The notes under the pieces are model-generated. The model did not search any database and was not told where the DNA came from. It saw only the letters and a list, made by a program, of their open reading frames with translations. A stretch of 64,000 bases of DNA from Astropecten irregularis (Eukaryota > Echinodermata > Asteroidea > Paxillosida > Astropectinidae), in the NCBI GenBank assembly GCA_963971285.1, contig OZ020244.1, positions 1,488,001 through 1,552,000 on the forward strand. The letters are read 5' to 3'. Positions 1-11,800 of this stretch are shown here, piece after piece. Within the stretch, counting starts at the first letter, position 1, and each line of letters starts with the position of its first letter. A program made the translations under genes and the position numbers.

Positions 1-116
1 TAAAACAGGTCGATCTTTCAAATTTCCAATCAATTTGCATTGAACGTTGTTGTATACACAGCGTGTATTATACAGTGTGTATTGAGCTTTAAATATAATA
101 GCAACGTTCTACTTAC

Positions 117-3100
117 ATGAGGCCTGAATGGGTTCTCCGAGTAGTAGAATTTGCCATCTAATAGTTTAATACTCGGATTGGATGGTGCATCAGTGGGAAC
201 GTAGGTTTTAAACGTATCAATCTTCTCCTTTAAGCTATCTTTCAGCATGTAGTTACCAACGTAGGCATGAACAGCTACAAAGGTCATAGGTCGAACGGGC
301 ATCTCTCTGTCAAATACACAATAAAAGACAAACATCAAATTCATAATAATGTGTATTCATTTATCCATACCAGGTTCAATGTACGACTACTGCAAGATAT
401 GGAAGGATAAAGGACTGTATAGCATTAGCACAGCTTCTATACCATACCCCAATCTGGTCAAAGCCTAGAGACCATGATACTAAGGTATGTACTGTATACA
501 CATCATATGTACTTTCAAACATATACCGATAGATATGTGGATTGGTTTGCGGAAACACCATGTAAGAATCAATTATACTTTCGCACATCTAATTCGTTCA
601 TACTTCTCATAAGGTCTCAACGTTTCGACTGGCCTGCTCTAGTCATCAGCAGGAGACTAGAGCAGGCTAGTTGAAACGTTGAGACCTTACGAGAAGTGCG
701 ATGAAATATGAAGTGCGAAAGTAAAAACGATTCTTACATGGTGTTTCCGCAAACCGATCCATATAGCAATTGTCACCATGCAAAGCCTCAAATCTTTCAT
801 ATACTAATTAGAGATCAAGTACGCATGACATTAGATCTTTGGCAACATAAAATGAATGTGGGGATACTCACCTTGGGTTCTGGTGATGAGAAGGATTGTT
901 GAAGCTGTTACTATCCACTACATAGGGCTTCCATTCTTTCACTATTAAAATAACAAACAAACATAGGAACTTCCAAATGCTAGGATTGAAACATCAGGCC
1001 CTCCTAACTCTGATCATTTAGCCTTTGAGAAAGATCCAGCTAGGATTGAAACATCAGGCCCTCCTAACTCTGACCATTTAGCCTTTGAGAAAGATCCTGC
1101 TAGGATTGAAACATCAGGCCCTCCTAACTCTGACCATTTAGCCTTTGAGAAAGATCCTGCTAGGATTGAAACATCAGGCCCTCCTAACTCTGACCATTTA
1201 GCCTTTGAGAAAGATCCTGCTAGGATTGAAACATCAGGCCCTCCTAACTCTGACCATTTAGCCTTTGAGAAAGATCCTGCTTGGATTGAAACATCAGGCC
1301 ATCCTAACTCTGACCATTTAGCCTTTGAGAAAGATCCTGCTAGGATTGAAACGTCAGGCCCTCCTACTTCTGACTATTTAGCCTTTGAGAAAGATCCTGC
1401 TAGGATTGAAACATCAGGCCCTCCTACTTCTGACCATTTAGCCTTTGAGAAAGATCCTGCTAGGATTGAAACATCAGGCCCTCCTAACTCTGACCATTTA
1501 GCCTTTGAGAAAGATCCTGCTAGGATTGAAACGTCAGGCCCTCCTAACTCTCCATTTAGCCTTTGAAGGAAGATGTTTCAGTATTTGTTGGAACGGCCAG
1601 TTTCTACTCACCGTACATATACTCAGTTTCTGTTCTGATCTCTGAGCCTTCATTTATCTCCCTTGCCTTCTGATGTTCCACCCATTGATACATAGACACA
1701 TCACGTCTGAGCTTCACGGCTTGAACGTTGACATCAAACAGCCCATCAACAAGTGCCTATCAAATACAAATCATAAATTTTATGCTGGGTCCATGGAATC
1801 TGTTACAGCCTATTTCTGTGCTTGCTTAGTGTGAAATCTATTTCATGGAATCTGTAAGCAAGTCTTTCGGTGCTTAAACGGTTGCCTAAGAATTTATAGG
1901 CTAACCATGATTATTTTCTGCTAACGCGCTGTCATTTATAAGCATTCTGCAGAGAGTCCTTGCTTAGCATTGCGAGAAAGAAAACTCTCCTGTGAAATAC
2001 GCTAACTGTAAGCAAAAAGGTCTGCTATCGTAAGCGGAGAATCTTTGCTTATGGTAACGGATGATGAAAATGACCTCTAAACACCGAATAACCCATGAGT
2101 GAGATCAAAATCCCTGTGAATAGATTTGAAAATATCGTGAGAGTTTTTCACTGTTTTCTATAGTTTTCAATGATATGAGCTGAAATTTTCATAGGTTTGT
2201 TTTTATTCCTTGACCAATCAAATTATGAACAGACCGCAGCTGTTCTGTTACCTTTACCAATCCAGTATTATGCCTTTAAACTGAAAATAGTAGTAAGATT
2301 ATGTACAATCTTCTTTGAAGAGCAAGAAAGCAACGGAGACTGAAAAACGTAGGCACCGGAAAAGAAATACAAAATTATAATTTTAATGTTCATAAAATGA
2401 ATCACTAGAAAATTTGAAATATGATATGGTGAACATTTTGGCTGATGCATCTTTCAACATGAATGGGGTGACATGTAAGCCACCTGGTAGCAAGTTGACA
2501 TTTCAGCAATTTACTGTGTGTGTATACACATCATACCTTAGAAACTAAAATGCTGTACGAATTTGACCTTTAAAGGTATAATATACATGTACATGATTGG
2601 TAAAGGTCGCAGAACAACACTCACACTTTGCCTCATCCAAGCATGTACATAAAATCTGTGAAAATTTGAGCTCAATTGGACATCTGAGTCACAAGAAAAT
2701 TGCAAAAAATTGACTCAATTTTTCTTAAAATATGGTTTTGATCTTACCCCGAGATCTAAACTGTTTTCGACCTTTGTTTTACTAATTTCTGGATTTAAGT
2801 ACACCATTTCAGGCGGAAATGTTGAAAACGGTATGTTTCTACCAGCACTATCTTCATACCCTGAAAGTTATACATGAATCTGTGAACATTTCTGTTTGGG
2901 TATGTTACCAATCCTGTGCTGTACTTTACAATGGACCCCAGTGGAACACATGCAGGAATATGTTACCACAAACCTCAGATAAAATCCTGATTATTTTTCC
3001 AACATTCAATACTCACCTGATCTGTGCTTAACTTTCCTGTCAAATGCACCAGCTTGTAATTGTTCTCTTGAAAGATGATTTTGTTGTTTGTGATCGGCAC

Positions 3101-6100
3101 GACAAGGCGTAAGCCTTCATCTAATGAATACTCCGTCTGCACAGCTTTGCCCTGAAAAGAGTAAAGACACAAAAGCAATTTCAGAAAAGATTCAATGTAC
3201 ATTGACTATAGCAATCCCCAACCAAATGTGACATAGCACTGAACCACATAGATTTATACTCTATTTTTGCACTCTATTGTTTTTCTGATGAACTATTGGC
3301 TATTGTTTTCACAAATTCATGGGAGGCCTAACCACGAATAACAAAGTGAAAAGTTACTAATCCCTTTATGTTTTCATTGCATTGACCCAGCTTGGTATTT
3401 AATCTGCATCTGCAGAGAAGAGATTATCTCAACTGTATTCCATTTGAATGCATGACTTGTGCAGATTAGATTAATTAGATTAAGTAGACTATGGTAGATA
3501 ATCCTCCCAGCTTTCCTACTGAACCACACTGATGATTAATCTGCCTGGATTAGATTAGATCCACTAAGTCTGTACATCCTCATTGTATTCTATCTATACA
3601 CAGGGGTTTCAGCTTTAGGTAAACTACAATCAACCAAACACACAGCAGGACTCGAAATATCCACTAGACCGTGGACCGAGTCTAGTGATTTCAGTGTCAG
3701 TCTAGTAAAGTGTGTACATCAATATTCCGGCTGTCTAGTGATTTTGTCTTCCTTGCACAAATAAAATGGTTCCTAAATTGATGATTTTGGACACAATATT
3801 GCATACAATTACGGTTTTCCTATGTACATGAATGTCACAGGTCTAGTGAAAAAAAGTTCAGGTCTAGTAGACCTGCTGTCCAGTGCTCTTTTTCACGAAA
3901 TTCGAGCGCTGCACAGCTGAGAACCTGTGCTCAAACTTCCTTCCATTGAGATGAAAAAAGGCAGCATCAAACAAATAACCACAAGGGAAAATGACTGTAA
4001 TGTCAAGACATTGTAAAGTGAACTTAGACAAATTGACTGGAGCGAGATTCGAACCAGTGACTTTCGGAACACAGTACCAGCACTCTTGCCAACTGAGCTA
4101 TCCAGCCCTATGTTGGTGGTGTCCCTAATAGTCAACTATATTTGTTCGTTTGGCAGTCAGAAGCCATGACATGCTGCTCCTACACTTTAAGGACTTGGCT
4201 TTTAGCACATCAGCAAGAACCCTTAATGCAACATCCCATGGCCCAAATAATAAACCAGCCCAAGAAACACACTCACCTCATTCAAGAATAGAATGAAGAA
4301 GGATAATGCAAACATGCCCATGCCTAGCATAGCACCTGTAAAGCTCTGTGACATTCTCTCTAGAAGCGTGGTCTTAGATTTGTAGCTAGTAACGGTGTGG
4401 TGATCATTAGATGGGGCATTGTGCATACCAGGATCATCTGGGTACTGAAATGGGAAAAAGTCAAACAAGGAAAACTGATTAAGAAATTAGAACATATTAC
4501 ACAAACGAAAGGCACCATTTATGATTTATCCTACTTGATTTTGGTTATCACTACATGTGTACTATTGTATGTTATTATTGCATGTTACCATTGCATGTTA
4601 CTATTGCATGTTACCATTGTATGTTACCATTGCATGTTGTAACCATTGCATGTTACCATTGCATGTTACCATTGCATGTTACCATTGCATGTTAATATTG
4701 CATTTTACCATTGCATGTTACCATTGCATGTTTATACAATGTTTCTTTAATGCTGAATCACACAAGATTCAACACATGGTTAATGAATGCTGATCTGTTA
4801 GTATGGTCTTTGTAAGCTCAACAAATGCTCATTGAGTAATGATGGATCTATCATGTTATAGGCCTTTTCACACCTCAGCACTAAATCTCAACCTGTGGTC
4901 CCCATTTTGACCCTGGGGCTACCCAAACATTGACAAAACCCCATGTTGTTTCACAATTTTGCTTGACAGACCCTTCCTCAGAGGAAGCTTGCCCTGAGTT
5001 TGGGCACAAATCTTTCACATTTCACTTGTTCCAGAACAACTCATTCTAACCCGCTGCGCTGGCGTAACCTCCCAATTGTGTTGGCTTGAACAATTTCACC
5101 CTGGGGTGGAGGAGAGATGTACTAGTACTGAGTTATCACAGATTATCAATGTCATGTTTCCCTTCTAGGCTCATCTGCAAGTCTATAATTAGCGTGATAA
5201 GACCTCATGAGTGATGGGGTTTATGGGGAATGTACAATGAAAAAGCTTGCTTGAGCACTACAAGCACATTCAATGACTGGACGTGAGAAAATTAAGTTAC
5301 CTACATGTATCATACCAGTGTTCAATATTCACTGTTTACTAGACTAATTGTGTGAACATTAATGTACATAATCAACTATGCACTAACATGACTGCTCCAA
5401 CATGTGTACTGATGATGGATCATGTGTCGTGATAATGTTGATCTGTTAACTTGATATGGATGAATAACAATGTGCGACCCAATCAAATAAACCATGTTAT
5501 TAAATGCGCACATTAAATTCAATTCATGTTTGTATGATTATGTGGTATTATACACAATATGTAACAGCACAAAGTATTATGCACTACATGTTTACATGTT
5601 CACTGTCCATTATAGTTAGAGACATATTAGAAGCAAAACATTTAACAGACAAATGTAAGCAAGTTGTACAGTTTAACTAAATACATGAACATGTTAATTT
5701 TTCAATTAGCAGACCTGTATGAATTTTGAAGAAAATCTGTGTAATTTGTGGAGTAAAATGCCCCACCAAAAACCCAGACAATTTTATCGCAGCACTTGCC
5801 TTTAATGGTAATTTGCTTTTATAGTAATGTTTAAACATCATGTATACAGTATACAGAAAAGCATTCATTAAAAACTTGTCAAAAAAGTGAAATTTTACAG
5901 GTTCAGTGAACAGAAACCAAAATTAAAGCAATTGACTAAGACACTTTGAAACAACTTGAATGTCAGGATTGATCGTTCAAACTCTCTGGGTTCCAGTGGA
6001 ACTTGTGACACATGAAATTACACAGAAAGTTCTTCAGTAGAACCCTTTAAAGACCTACCAATCCTGGGGCTTGTTCATGCCGTGTACTCTGTGTTTATAG

Positions 6101-6814
6101 AGATATAGATACAAGAAAATATTGAGATTCGACGAGACGAGAAGCAATATGATTGAAGACTGCTATAGCATACTGGCTTAAGGCAATGGACAAGTTGACG
6201 GTTGGACAACTCGACTCGAGACAAGTCGACCGCAAATTAAAACTCAATTCCGAGACAGCTCGACTGCAAATTAAACAACTTGACTCCCAGACAAGTCAAC
6301 TCCACCTCTTCTTTGCAGTCGAGCTGTCACGGAGTCGAGTTGTCCTTGAGGTCGACTTGTCTCAGCGTCGACTTGTCTTTGCGGTCGATCTGTCTCAAGT
6401 CGAGTTGTCTCGCGGAGGGGTGAGGGGGGAGGGGGAGGGGGAGGGGGCGGGTGCTGACCACTCAAATTTCATCCAGGCCTCAACTCACAACAGAGAGAGA
6501 GTTTGAGATTTCTAATGAACTTGGGAGACATTTCTTACAACAAATTGGGTTCCAGGCTTGGCTATGTTGCCCTCTGAAACTTTATAGAAATGTGTCTTTG
6601 AACAGTAACTTGTTAGTGGTTGTATTGAGTTGTGTACAGTTTGAGGTTTGTACGTAAACAATCACTAACGTTAAGCACGAACGACTTCGTTCGTCACATT
6701 TCCCCGAGGATTTTTGAATTAAAAAACTCGAAATTAATACCGATCGCTCTTATGTTCGGCGAAATTGGATGTTATAAGTCACGTTGTTGTCTTACTTACT
6801 TTTGAACGATACAT
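117..6814 (-). CDS. TMEM43: TMEM43 (LUMA) family membrane protein, 5' six coding exons (3' part beyond left edge)
   Basis: TMEM43 is a multi-pass protein of the inner nuclear membrane and ER that associates with lamins and emerin. Coding exons, in transcript order, are 6800-6814, 4277-4444, 3017-3151, 1612-1756, 872-941 and 117-306. All have GT donors and AG acceptors and the phases join without a break, giving 241 codons. The first exon encodes only MYRSK before a strong GTAAGT donor; human TMEM43 likewise begins with a very short coding exon, which supports this start. Exon 2 holds the first membrane segment (about residues 42-59, hydrophobic, ending FLNE). Later exons match family landmarks: DEGLRLVVP, KLRRDVSMYQWVE, EYMY followed by KEWKPYVVDS, HHQNP, and FYYSENP. 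Intron 4 holds a 60-bp minisatellite and intron 5 a foldback element. The gene faces away from TDG across a short shared promoter. The C-terminal membrane segments are outside the window. Family call is confident; the tiny first exon is inferred. Confidence 0.9.
544..755. mobile_element. Foldback (palindromic) element in TMEM43 intron
   Basis: Two inverted arms of about 100 bp face each other. The left outer end reads GGTTTGCGGAAACACCATG and its reverse complement closes the right end. Inside, TCTCAACGTTTCGACTGG is mirrored by the reverse complement of CTAGTTGAAACGTTGAGA. The centre, near 645-650, is a short CAGCAG loop. A longer relative with the same outer GCGGA-ACACCATGT motif lies at 45316-45584, and an arm fragment lies at about 18240-18335. 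No coding capacity is seen. The remainder of the 307-871 intron is unremarkable AT-rich sequence. Confidence 0.75.
974..1572 (+). repeat. 60-bp minisatellite array A (about 10 copies) in TMEM43 intron
   Basis: Ten head-to-tail copies of a 60-bp unit are present, with the core GAGAAAGATCCTGCTAGGAT followed by GAAACATCAGGCCCTCCTAA. Copies differ by only a few substitutions (TTGGATT, ACGTCAGG, CTACTTC). The array stops about 40 bp from the acceptor side of the 1612-1756 exon. The same unit recurs at 49083, 52495, 57050 and 61670 in PBRM1 introns, and in inverted form at 21240 and 29275. Each unit contains a small hairpin, ATCCT-GCT-AGGAT. No terminal inverted repeat is seen at this copy. Confidence 0.95.
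1757..3016. other. TMEM43 intron with decayed MITE fragments
   Basis: From about 1790 to 2070 the sequence is rich in GCTTAC/GTAAGC words and starts CCATGGAATCTGT. It resembles repeat material at 48640-48720 and 51925-52250. From about 2150 to 2270 (GTTTTTATTCC then CAGCTGTTCTGT) it resembles 51240-51330. From about 2569 to 2960 there is a diverged copy of the MITE family seen intact at 47742-48088. No exon or RNA gene is seen. Confidence 0.5.
3960..4170 (-). mobile_element. tRNA-derived SINE
   Basis: Read on the minus strand, 4110-4035 is tRNA-like: an A-box-like TAGCTCAGTTGG, a B-box-like GGTTCGAATC and a matching acceptor stem (GGCTGGA against TCCAGTC). Flanks shared with the copies at 9140, 11350, 63240 and 63500 (TATTAGGGACACCACCAACA on one side, TTTGTTCAC on the other) show it is a dispersed SINE and not a tRNA gene. 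Confidence 0.75.
4560..4735 (+). repeat. 13-bp minisatellite (ATTGCATGTTACC)n
   Basis: About 13 head-to-tail copies of a 13-bp unit with a few substitutions and one small insertion (TGTAACC). It lies in TMEM43 intron 1, just upstream in transcript order of exon 2. Open frames across it are a by-product of the repeat. Sequence from about 4750 to 6180 holds scattered MITE-like fragments (for example GGCCTTTTCACAC near 4861) and nothing else recognisable. Confidence 0.9.
6185..6412. repeat. Degenerate palindromic cluster of GACAAGTCGAC-like words
   Basis: About a dozen variants of the word GTCGACTTGTCTC lie in this 230-bp stretch. They are mostly in the CAAGTCGAC sense in the left half and the GTCGACTTG sense in the right half, so the region can fold on itself. 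It lies in TMEM43 intron 1 about 400 bp from the start codon. It may be a decayed foldback element or a locally amplified motif. Confidence 0.6.
6415..6451 (+). promoter_or_regulatory. Potential G-quadruplex near the TMEM43/TDG promoter
   Basis: Six or more runs of three to six G are separated by one or two bases (GGGG, GGGGGG, GGGGG three times, GGG). This is a very strong match to the G3+N1-7 quadruplex pattern. The G-rich strand is the template strand for TMEM43. It lies about 350 bp inside TMEM43 intron 1. Formation in cells is not shown by sequence alone. Confidence 0.6.
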
Positions 6815-7140
6815 CTTGCAAAGTTTGAGCTCAAGAAATCGGCGAAAATATGACGTTTTCTGGACCGTAAACGCACCGTACGTGAGTCAAACTACCAGCG
6901 GTGACCTCACCCTATGTAACCGGCCGGTGCATGCGTGCATACACTCTGCTAGATCTAGCTGGTAACGAACGTACACTATGTACACGTACATTGTACGCAG
7001 TCTCTGTACGACTTGTTTGTTTGCTTTTCTCATTCCAGTAAAGCAAAATAGCATTTATGAAACACGCTCCCTGATTGGCCAAACTTCCCAGATAATTAGG
7101 AGTTTGTATTATACCGTCCAATAGAAAACGTTATAACAGT
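6815..7140. promoter_or_regulatory. Probable bidirectional promoter between TMEM43 and TDG
   Basis: The TMEM43 start codon (minus strand, 6814) and the presumed TDG first exon (plus strand, about 7140) diverge across roughly 330 bp. The interval and its flanks (6660-7000) have more CpG than surrounding DNA. Two CCAAT boxes, usual NF-Y sites, are visible: ATTGG at 7074-7078 and CCAAT at 7118-7122. No convincing TATA box is seen for either gene. Transcription starts are inferred. Confidence 0.55.
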
Positions 7141-7317
7141 CATAATTTACAATGCAAGGAGCTTTAAACATGGCTGAGTGAAAGGACGCTACATTGCCCG
7201 AAGGGAGGACAAAATCATCATTTTTCATGAGATTCATTAATTTCTGCTGTTATATTTTGAGACCAGTGATGTCTAGGACCAAAAATCTTGAAATTTTAAC
7301 GTGAACATTTGCGTGAG
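7140..7317 (+). other. TDG: Candidate non-coding first exon of TDG
   Basis: A good donor, GAG/GTAAGA at 7317/7318, lies downstream of the CCAAT boxes. The next plausible acceptor (GTCCGTAG at 8803-8810) is six bases upstream of the TDG start codon. The exon contains one tiny upstream frame (ATG GCT GAG TGA near 7170). The left boundary is a guess. The 7318-8810 intron shows nothing notable beyond a small palindrome near 8610-8670 around GTACTGTAC words. Confidence 0.45.
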
Positions 7318-8816
7318 GTAAGAAGGGAAAGTGTTGAAGTGGTGAAGTTTATTTCTGTTCATTCATGTCTTTGTTTCACTTCAACAGGACTCGGTGTGCG
7401 TAGCCATTCGTGTCTTTTGACAGCACACACACAGTGCATTACACGTTGAAGCAATTGTACATCATTGCACACAGCGTGCAGGCTTATGTTGTATTTCTCA
7501 TACCGAGTGTAGTTCTATTGTGTGCCGTTTATTTGTTTAGATTTATATTCCCGTTACCTAAGCCAGGCCCAGGACTCTAGTTTATGGATTTGATCAAATG
7601 GATTTCTTGGGCTTGATTATTTTTTTCAGACATGCAAAATTGTGACAAAACCCAGTGAAGAAAAAGTGAGTCAAATGAGAAGAATGCTTTGATAATTGTG
7701 TAACACACCTGTTAAATCCGTCATGTACTTGCAAGTTTCACGATTTACTTTTGTTCAAATATGTTATAAATGTGTTTGAAAATTGTTCATTTTATCAGAC
7801 AAACTGTATTTTCCATTCTGTTCTTTCACTTAAATTTTTAAAATCGTTCGATTTGCAGCAAGAATTTTGTCATTTTTGGTTGAGTGCAGTACCAATGAGT
7901 TACCCATCAGATGTACATATTCATATAGTGTAAACTTCCATTGTTTAATTGAAACCACTCATATTTTCTTCATATTTCCTGTCGTTGGAAGCATTTATTT
8001 TTTATTTCCGTGGGTCTGTTTTTTACTCGCCTTTCCAGTTTTTAAAGTGCGTGTGAAACGCGCATGTGATCATTATGAAAACTTGCTTGACTGTTATATC
8101 TAGTGCATTTGGAGACATGGAACATGACTCGAAATTGAATTCGATTTTTTGGATTTAGGAAATAAGATAATTGTTTTGGTTAACCGAACGTATACATGTA
8201 GTATGGCTCGCATTCACAAAGCTTCATGGTCCAAATTTAAGGAAATAATTTGAAGGTAGTACGTCTTTCTCTTCAGTTTGTTATTCGTTCCAAAGAATTT
8301 AACTCCATATTCATGTGTGTTTCAAAATATTTTTAATCGCGTACTGTATTTTGGTACTCTTAATTGTACGTTAAGTGTTCATGAAATTTGTTATCAACCC
8401 TTGCAGTTGGTACATATACGAATAACATTTAAAATGTAAAAAGGGATTTAGTGTCTTAATTTATGTTTGGGGCATTCATTGAAAGGAACACAGGTTTACT
8501 CATACTGTAACGTATGTAATTTTATTCTCTGGCCCTTGCAACTTATGAGTTCATGAAGTTACGACTAAATACGTCGAACCTTCTCTATCGTGTTTATTAT
8601 CAAAAGGAAATGCACACTAAGTACAGTACATGTTGCATCACAAACCTAAGTACTGTACTAGTGTGAGTCACCACTAAACAAAGCAATAAATCTCTCATTC
8701 ACCGACATTTTGTTAATTTTGTAATCTTGTAATCCTGTATTTAATATTATAAAATGTGAATGTTTGAACATTTGACTAAATTCTTAGTGTTGTTATTTGT
8801 GTGTCCGTAGATCACC

Positions 8817-11800
8817 ATGTATATGTATGATCAACCTGATGAGGTCCCAACATTGTTGGACATGGACTCCCAGAATCTCTGTACCCCGTCAAACAGGTTT
8901 GTTCAAATCCTAACGTAGGCCTAACTCCCTTACATGAACACATTTTATTAATAGTAGGTTTCGTTGTACAAAAGTTGAGTTACTAGTTTCTCGTCAGCAA
9001 CCGCAAGTGATTTTGCCCTCTGCACCAAAAAATGTCATTATGCCAAAATTTGATTATTATGTGGCCAGACAGACTCTGGCAAAATTTTGTCCCCATGTTG
9101 TCGAATATTGCTTTGAGATTTTAACAAAGAAATTGATTGAAAATTGAACAAAGAAAAATTGACTGGAGCGGGGTTTGAACCAGCGATCTCCGAAATATCG
9201 TACCGGTTCTCTATCCAGCCCTATGTTGGTGGTGTCTCTAACATGCGTAATAGTCAATTATATTTGTTCATTTGGCAGTCAGAAGCCATGAAACCATACA
9301 CATACCGCTATATCCCAAGGATCATTTTACCGATAAGTGCAGCAAAAAACCCAATATGAAAGATGGAATAAAATGCAAGTGAGCTAATACTGTCACAGGT
9401 GTTTTAAATACATCTATATTTATTACACAGTATACCTGTACATATTTAAACCTGCAGAATTTCCCAGTTAATATTACAAATATTGATGTGGGAAGGTTGA
9501 GTATAAATATGTACAGTGCAAATGCTAACCATTTTGTTCGGTGGAAAGGCTACTGAACATTTCAAATTGCTATTTGTAATATAAGTTGCCTGAATGATCT
9601 CACAGACTTACACAATATTCGCTAAATAACTACAATTAGTAAAGTCATAACTAACATATTAAAAATTTCATCATTATTATCAATGGTCGTATATTTCACA
9701 AGAGAAATCTACAAATAAATGAGTGTGTCCTTGTGCGCAATTTGTACGTTTTTTTCCCTATTTTGTTTGATGTACATATTTTTGCTTACAATCGAAAGCA
9801 TTTTTTTATTTTTTTTTATTCTTCTTTCCAAGTGGGTTTTTAAAAAATATGTATTTTGAATTTCCCTCATATGATGCTGTATTTTTGTGGAGAATATAAT
9901 GTTCATGCCACATAATTATTCTTTCTAGTATGGACTCTACAGAGAAAAAGCTTTTAGACTGCAGAATATAAACAATTGATGTTATTGGTCCTCACCAATT
10001 CTGCACCCAGATCACTAGTACTTAAAACTTTAAAGGTACATGTACAATAAAAAAGGTCACAGAACAGCACTCACATTTTATCTAATTCAGCATGTGCATG
10101 TACACGAAATAATAAACCTGTGAAAATTTGAGCTCAATTGGACATCTGAGTTACGAGAAAATAGTGAAAACCCGGCTCAATTTTTCTTATAAAACATCCA
10201 GGCCTAAAGAATGGTTTTGATCTTACCCCGAGATCAAAACTGTTTTCAGTCTTTGTTTTTCTTATTTCTGGATAAATACACCATTTCAGGCTTAAATATT
10301 TTAACTGTATGTTTCTACCAGCACCATCTCTATACCCTGAAAGTTATACGTAAATCTGTAAACATTTTTGTTTGGGTGTATGTTACCAATCCTGTACTGT
10401 ACATTTAACAGAACTTGAGACACCCATATTTGAAGCTGTCCAAGGCAAAACAAGTTTGCAAATTGCAATATACATGTATGCAGACCTACATACACGCATT
10501 TAGTGTATTTCACTTGTAATCACAGACATGGCCCGATTATGATTTTCCACCTGACATCAAATTATACCATTATTAACTTGAGATTAATAGTGTATTTTCA
10601 CCTGGTAAACTGTTTGTAGTGGATTTTAACCCGAGGCGTTCAGCTGTACAGTGTACGTGAACGCGATACTGAACAGGAAGCAAAAGCGTCCAAATTTAAT
10701 GCACTTTTCAGGGTTATATCATGAAGAAAAAACTGCCAATATTTATTTTCGTCTTTTTTTTTAAACTGTATTTTCCAATGTGAGGGCAAACATGGTCTGG
10801 GAAATGTGTATGAAATTGGCCTAATCATTCTTTGTTTATTTCACTATTCCTAGCCCAATATGAAAATCCAAATCCTAATTTCTGTTGCTAGTTTTTGCTA
10901 CGGACATTATTTATTGTTTGTTAAATTTGATTAACCTGAGACATTTTGGTGGTACATTTTTGCCATCTATAGAGGGTATGCAGATGTTTAGTGGTCAGAC
11001 TAGGCCAGACTAGGCCTCTATACAAGGTGACCGGTTGAGGCCATTTGGGACAAAGATCCCATTAGCTTTCGTGTACCACAAAGCTGTTAGTGGACCTAGT
11101 GGCTCACCATCATGACCATCAAATACATTGTACACAACTGTAACACGTCCAGAGCAATTCGCTGCATTTAACACTAATTTGGCAATATTGCCGATAAGCG
11201 TGTAGAAAATGATCTGATTGGTTTGTTGGTTCCTACGTTTTGCTACAATAGCGCCATCGTTAGTTTAATAAATTGCTGCATTTAGGCAAATGGTGACCAA
11301 AAATTGCTCTTAAATTGTTGTTCTGGGTGACGGTAATTTGTCCTCATTAAAAGGTGAACAAAGAAAACTTGACTGGAGCAGGATTCGAATATCCGACCTC
11401 CTGAATACCGTACAGGCGCTCTACCAACTGAGCTATCCAGCCCTCCAGTGGTGGTGTCCCTAATAGTCAATTATCTTTGTTGGTTTGGCAGTTAGAAGCC
11501 CAATTGTTCCTGATATACAGTTTGTGTACAAACAAGAGATTTATGATGTTGAAAATACTGGTAATAAATTCAATAATTTTTTGGTTTGTTTCAAAACATT
11601 AATGTATGCTGTAAACGGTTTGCCTGAACAAGCAACCAGTGAGTATTTTCTGATGGACTTCACAGACAATTTATGTGTGAGAAAGGCATGGAACTGCTAC
11701 ATGTCAAAACGGCTTTGCGTAACTTTTTAATATTGGAAATAAATGGATTAAATGCTAATAAATTCATATTTGCATTAAAACCTACTTCCAATTTTCTCTT

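Noticed and set aside
974-1572. CRISPR-like array
   Set aside because: The repeat is continuous 60-bp tandem sequence without unique spacers, in an animal gene intron.
3893-4135. Minus-strand 80-codon frame beginning [20 protein letters not shown], with near copies at 9057 and 11282
   Set aside because: The frame is the translated tRNA-like SINE; the recurring peptide reflects the repeat and not a gene family.
6153-6506. 117-codon plus frame with repeated VDLSQ/RQVD-like words
   Set aside because: Created by the TCGAC word cluster and G-rich tract; no homology and located in the TMEM43 intron.
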